From Mycteria americana (taxonomy: Eukaryota; Chordata; Aves; Ciconiiformes; Ciconiidae), in the NCBI RefSeq assembly GCF_035582795.1, contig NC_134366.1, forward strand, positions 3,020,828 through 3,084,827: DNA of 64,000 bases, given 5' to 3'. This document shows, piece after piece, positions 58,541 to 64,000 of the stretch (its first letter is position 1; each line of letters opens with the position of its first letter). Below the pieces are notes generated by a model. The model searched no databases. It worked only from the letters and a program-made list of their open reading frames with translations, and had not been told where the DNA came from. A program made the translations under genes and the position numbers.

Positions 58541-61500
58541 TAAACCTTGTCTCCTGCACACTCGCGTGGTGAGTGTGGCCTGGTAGGGAAATCCCAGCTG
58601 GGAAGAAGGCACTTAGCAAGAAAGCACAGGGAGCCTTGGGCTGGCAGCCAGGCATAGCTGACAGCTGTCTGCAGTATTTGCCTTGGGTCTGAATCACTCC
58701 TGACTGTCAAAGATCACGAAAGACCATCAAGAGTCTTGTGTGAGTGTGGTTAGAGCAGTGATATCATCTAGCTTGGCATTTAGGAGGTCCAAGGCTGAAC
58801 TCAGTTGCCCAGACATAGGCATCTCAAGTCCTTTGAGATGACCTGAAGTGTCTCACCTGTCCTGCTTTCCTTCTCACATGAAGGAGTGGAAGTTGCACCG
58901 CTACCTCATGCTGGTAAAGATACCTTCAGCTCTCAGTATATTTGACATGGCAGTAATGATAAGGAGTTGTAAAAAGATAAGATACAGATATAGTCATCTC
59001 CAGATAGCACTGTATTAGTCCAGGACCCTTCAAAGCCTTGACCCTTTGAGTAAGTCAGATAACAAATCTTGATCAAGATAGCTTCAGGATTTGGTCACCT
59101 CCTGGTCCAAAATACAGCTCAGGCCAGGCCACAAGTTTCTCCAGCTACAACAATCAAAACAGCAACAGCAACATCATTGTCTGGTTTGGGTTTTTTGCTA
59201 TGTTACCTTCTGAGAGAAGGAAAGAAAAAGAGAACCAAAAAAGAGAAAGAGAGAGAGAGAAAGAAACTAAGAAGAAAGGAAGAAGAAAGCAAAGAAAATC
59301 CCAGTAGTTCCAATCAAATGCAGAGCATCCTTCCCCTAAAAGCAGGAATTAATTATAGCTCTTTTTCGAATGCTAGAAATTTGATATTTTAAAATATATA
59401 ACAGAATATATTTCCTGAGAAAACAGAGAGAAAAAAGAGAAAAAGGAGAAAAAAGTCTCCATTTTTTTCCTAAATATTAAATATCTAATTTCTAAACATC
59501 AAAAAATTATCAAAAATCATGAACTAACAAAAAGTCCTGGGACTGGGTTATAGCTAATTAAGATGCTACAGACCCAAGCATGTAACACTGATTTCTAACA
59601 TGAAGCTGATTACAAATACTGTTATTGATGGGTGCTGAAAATACTCTCGGGAAGGCTGCGTGTATCCTTTGGAGATCTTTCGCTAGCTTACAAGCAACAG
59701 GCCTGGCTTATAGATGCCAGGAGCTGAGGTCACTGGTATGAGAAACATCAGGGTGTGAGAAGTGAAGCCTTTGTAGGAAGTTATAAGAGCTATAGAGGGC
59801 TAATGCCAGGTTCAGAAACACTGATGAAGCTGTATAGACACAATAGAGCATAAGGAAGGGGAGGGAAAAAAAGGAGAGGCAAAGTCATGCTGCCAGCACT
59901 TCCAAAAAGCGTTCATCCCACTGGAATCCTACTTATTCCGTAAATCGCCCGAGTATATATTACGCTAAAGCCATATGGAGATCAGCAAAGCAGATGTCCC
60001 AATCTAACCTCCACCCATCGGGATCCACAGGGCAGTTTGCTGTGGCTTGGTGTCCTCCACCCACTGGGGCAGATCCCTTTGGGAAGGGAGAGGTGCCGAT
60101 GTGAGCAGCAGCAAGGCACCAAGGATGCAACACGAAATCCACATTTGGCTCTCTCCTGGGGCAGAAGACAGCGTAGAGGGCATTTCCAACCCAAAAATGG
60201 ACGTACGAGAGCCACGCTGTCTCCCCTAACTCCAGAATCAGCCAATATGTTTGGAAATAACCGAGGTGAAGTCAGTAATTGCTCATTAATTCCAAAGCGA
60301 CTTTGACAGTGGTCATAATAATTCCCATAAGCTCTAGTTGAATTACAGCTCAGGTGGGAGGCAGGCTTGACAGAGCATTTAGGGGGGAGCATTTAACAAA
60401 AAGTTAGCATTTGTTATCTACTCAGATTTTATGTTTTTCACAAGTGCAGTATTTTTTCCCTGAAAGTGATTAGGACTAACTGTGTATCACAGCATCTGTT
60501 TCCTTCCATTAGTGATTCCTACAACAAATGTACCAGACAGATACTTTTACATAGTGAACCAAGAGCCCTGTGAAAAGCAAGAATGTTCCAAAATGCTTAT
60601 TTGGGAAGAAAAGAACTGGGAAAAAAAAAAAAAAGATACTTTTTAAGCCAATGACATAGCTGATTAAAAATAAATAATTCCTAAAATATGGAACATATCT
60701 TCAGTTCTATAACTTTTGAATACTTAAATTAGAAGGTTTTTCACACTGCTGTTTGGTTAGCATTTTAAATAAGTATAATCTGAGAGAAATCCAGAGCCCA
60801 TTCTATCAGGATTCAACAAGAAAGAATCCCAAAATAAAACTGAAATATGGATTCACATGTAAACAACCTTCACTTTCTGAGAGTGCTCCAGCACATCCCA
60901 TATGTCAAGTGATATCAGGTGAGTGAGATGTAAAACTGAGGTGGTGTGGGCAAGGTTGGCCTTGCGTTGATCTTGGCAACAGGAGCTAAGAGGTGGAATC
61001 AGGAGACTTCAATATTATAATGATGATCTTCTCTGAGAATCCTCTTATCTGCCGATAACCATGGGTAAAATATTCCCGTAAATACTTGCTTTCAGTGGAG
61101 ACTTTTGGTTTCAATTCAGTTCAAATATGCTCTGATTTCCACGGAAAATATTGCTGTTTTCATCAAATTTCCTCCCTGCCATCCCTTCCTTTGCACTTCC
61201 ATGCACTGAAAATATATTTTTTCCCCCGCTCTGGCTTATGAGAGTTACAGTTCAAATGCCTCCTGACCCTGCTCTGAGATGCAGACCAAGCTCCCTGGCC
61301 AATTCATCTCCCACAGTGCTGCCGGGGGGACATGCTGTGCATCAGGGGAGTCTGGTGTGACCGGGAGGCCAGTCTACAGGGGAGAGTGGGAATAGAAGCA
61401 ATTGAACTTTGATTTTCACAAGGCATCACAGCTGCATTTTCTAATTTAAAAAAAAATCCTTTTGCAGTTTTCCAACAAAAAAATTGCTTTTTGCACAGAT

Positions 61501-64000
61501 GAAAAAGAAACAAAACAAAACATTACCCAATCAGCTGTAGTCACTAACACCAGTGGCCTGTTTATGCTGTTGAAATAACCCATTCCACCTCATTTTCTGT
61601 CACCAAACCTTGCTGAAGCTTCAGGAAACTTCACGTGTGCCTTTTTCTCCCCACCTTTGTAGCTTCAAGCCATGACTGAAAGCGGAAACCTTCCCTCCAT
61701 CAGGTAACGCAAAGCTTGCTTGTGACCACCAGCTTCTCCACGGCAAAGCCCTCACGCTGCAGATCACTCCACTGCACCACTTTCAATTCACAATGCAATT
61801 TACTGCCATAATAAAACAACAGCTGACTTCCCTGCACGGAACCAACCAGGTCTGCACAAAACAGACGTTTGCCACCTTTCCTCTCACTTATCCAGTATTT
61901 ACAACCATTTCCATTTCACTCAGAGGCACCACTAACTATCCTTGAGGGAATCAACAGCATGAGGCACCCACTGGAGCTCACAGGATTGCTTGACTGAAGA
62001 TTTCCACCACCTCTAATGTGATGACCCATGAAGGAAAAGCAATTTATGACAAGCATCTTCATGCCAAGTCCATCATATGTGCTGTTATGTGCTGAATGCA
62101 GCCTCCATGCACACTGGCAATTAGGAAACAAACGATTTGACTGCCTGTAAAGTAATTTCTCTTGATGGTAGATGATGAATAACATTTCAGTGCCATTACA
62201 GCTGTAGCAACTGAGATGAGCCAGCCCAGCAGGGAGAGGGAATCATGGAAGAGTCAACAAAGCATGGTTTGGGCAAGACCACAATCAGCCCAGGGCTTTG
62301 AGATAGGCTGCCCAGAGCATCCAGAAAACCTAAGAATGGCTTCTTCATGTTTTTTCCAAATGTCATCCAGTAGAAGTAAGTTTTTTAAAAGAGAGCAAAT
62401 TCAAAGTTGATAGCCAATGCAATCCAGAAATAAAACTCGGTTATAAATATACCCCCTCCTCACTGTGTCCTTGTACAGCCAGCCCGTGCTTCTGAGCTGG
62501 GTACATATCCCAGTGACCTGTCACAAGGAATAAAGGACGGCTAACAGGCACAAGTGAGGTCATTCTCACCTGGGGAAGGGAAAACTTGGTTTTTGTTGAG
62601 GTTTCCTTGCCTCAGGAGACAATAAACAGAAGAACAAGGAGAGGTTACTCATGGACAACACAATAGCAGACGAGCCTTGATGCTTGGGATAATTTGCCAG
62701 TCTGTAAAATTAAACAAAACACCAAATCAGGTAAAGGCCACCACTAATGCCTCAAATGCCTTTTTTATGGTTTGGGGGTTTTTTTGTTTGTTTTTTTTAT
62801 TTTTTTAAGCTGTGTCCAAGACTTCAATTTAAGTGCTACCTTGTTAGGAGTAACTAAGCCGGTATTTTTCATCTTTAAGCCTTACAAAAAGCAGTGAAAT
62901 CTCAGACACGCAGTCCTTCTGTGCAAATCATTGAGTAGGGTTGGCTGGTAGACTTTCCCAGCAGTTGTTGGTGGATACCCTAGGGCTGGAGGTCCCTCCA
63001 GTTTACACCTCCGTACCCAACCACCTTTATTTTCTTTTTATTCCCTCAGTCCTCCCAGCAGGCTGCCCAGTTCTCCTCAGACATCGCTCAGAGAGCCTGG
63101 TCCTGCTTTAATAAGCATAGTCCCTCGAGGGATTCTTCTGTGCAAGTGAGGGGGAGAAATGAGTGATAATTTATGGTGAGTGGCCTTGCAATTAGCACCT
63201 TGGAAAATAACGCTGCCTGGGGAAGCTGAGAAGGCCATAAATGAAAGCGTAGCCAGGACAGAAGTGTCATTCTGATGCTAAGTCTAAGTTCTTATTAAAG
63301 TCAGTGGGAGCTGGAGGTGGTGGAAGGCAGGAATAGCACAGCCTAGAGATTTGGGGAATGCCCCAGGCAACCAGAGCTCTGAAACTCTTCCCCCTTTGTC
63401 TTACCTGATGCAACATCAAGCTCTTTAAGGCAGGAGCTATTGGCCAGAGTGCACTTAGCAAACTGGGGCTACTATCAGAGACTTTGTATGGGTAGTTCAT
63501 CATCGAAGGAGAGGTGGGGAATGGACTGAAACACAGGCTCTGAACTTGAATTCTAATATTATAACTGATATTCTAATAGCAGTTATGTAGATGTGGGATT
63601 TCACACTCTGATCAGAGCCCATTATAGGTCTTTCTATTGACTCCAGAAGGCTTTATATCAGCCCCTGGGTTTGGCATTCTTGCAGTGAATGCTGCCAGCC
63701 ATTAAATTTATAGGACATGTGAATGTAAATATATGAGTGCAAGCACAGACGCATATACACACACGAACAGATAATTCAAGGCATGAACAGTCAATGGAGA
63801 AAGAAGCATGTGAGAGGTACCACTCACTCTCTCTGTTATTCTCTCAATGTGACTACCTCTCCATCAACTACAGGTGGAGATTGTACTACCTACCTTCCTT
63901 ATGTAGGTATCTCGTTAAACAATTAAAGGAAGTAGTAGCTATTCAGTCCTTGAGCCTGTTGAAGAAGCAGCAGAAGGCTACGCAGGGCCTACAAATAGCG
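58541..64000. other. non-coding DNA, no gene recognised
   Basis: No exon, RNA gene or interspersed repeat is recognised to the end of the window. It holds the purine tract at 59211-59297, an A14 run near 60620-60633, a T-rich tract at about 62760-62808 and a CArG box (CCATTATAGG, 63619-63628) of the kind expected by chance a few times in this length. Slight CpG enrichment at 60010-60235 is unremarkable. Confidence 0.6.
59211..59297 (+). repeat. near-pure polypurine tract with (GA)n core
   Basis: About 87 bp of almost only A and G, interrupted by CC near 59235 and single pyrimidines near 59267 and 59290, with a GA-repeat core at about 59243-59261. It is triplex- and GAGA-factor-like simple sequence. 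Confidence 0.85.

Noticed and set aside
63619..63628. CArG box CCATTATAGG
   Set aside because: About four such boxes are expected by chance in 64 kb.

Overview
The window looks like nuclear DNA from a bird, most likely a neoavian. Three things support this: CR1 LINE 3' ends with the short ATTCTRTG-type terminal repeat, a solitary endogenous retroviral LTR of a family I recognise from neoavian genomes (TguLTR5-like), and an AT-leaning, CpG-poor, repeat-poor background. Nothing suggests bacterial, viral or organellar DNA. I recognise no host protein-coding exon, tRNA, rRNA, snRNA or microRNA in the 64 kb. The open reading frames present are short, overlap on both strands, and resemble no family I know except the CR1 reverse-transcriptase remnant. 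The window is best read as a gene desert or the inside of one very large intron.

Layout. Positions 1-6.4 kb are plain non-coding DNA with one MIR-like relic. At 6.4-6.8 kb a TATA-like box is followed by about 200 bp of unusually CpG-dense sequence, the most promoter-like spot here. At 10.3-11.5 kb there is a perfect direct repeat of two nuclear-receptor half-sites (DR3), then a weaker TATA-like segment. From 11.5 to 24.9 kb there are microsatellites, a MIR-like relic, a palindromic Smad-type site, a Z-DNA-prone tract and a small CpG-dense patch at 19.2-19.4 kb. CR1 copies lie at 24.88-25.67 kb (reverse-transcriptase C-terminus, frameshifted), 26.08-26.19 kb (old fragment) and 30.48-30.76 kb. 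From 31 to 53 kb there are simple-sequence tracts, G-quadruplex candidates and further MIR-like relics. An old reverse-oriented CR1/L3-like relic lies at about 53.1-53.3 kb. At 56.36-56.45 kb there is a dense cluster of AGGTCA-type half-sites, including a perfect AGGTCATGACCT palindrome. At 57.99-58.54 kb a 549-bp solo LTR on the minus strand is flanked by a perfect 5-bp target duplication, with a CTCF-like motif about 160 bp away. The rest, to 64 kb, is unremarkable.

No genes work together here in any way the sequence shows. The interest is regulatory and evolutionary: candidate cis-elements in non-coding DNA, and layers of retroelements of different ages. I found no convincing new protein-coding or defence-like system.
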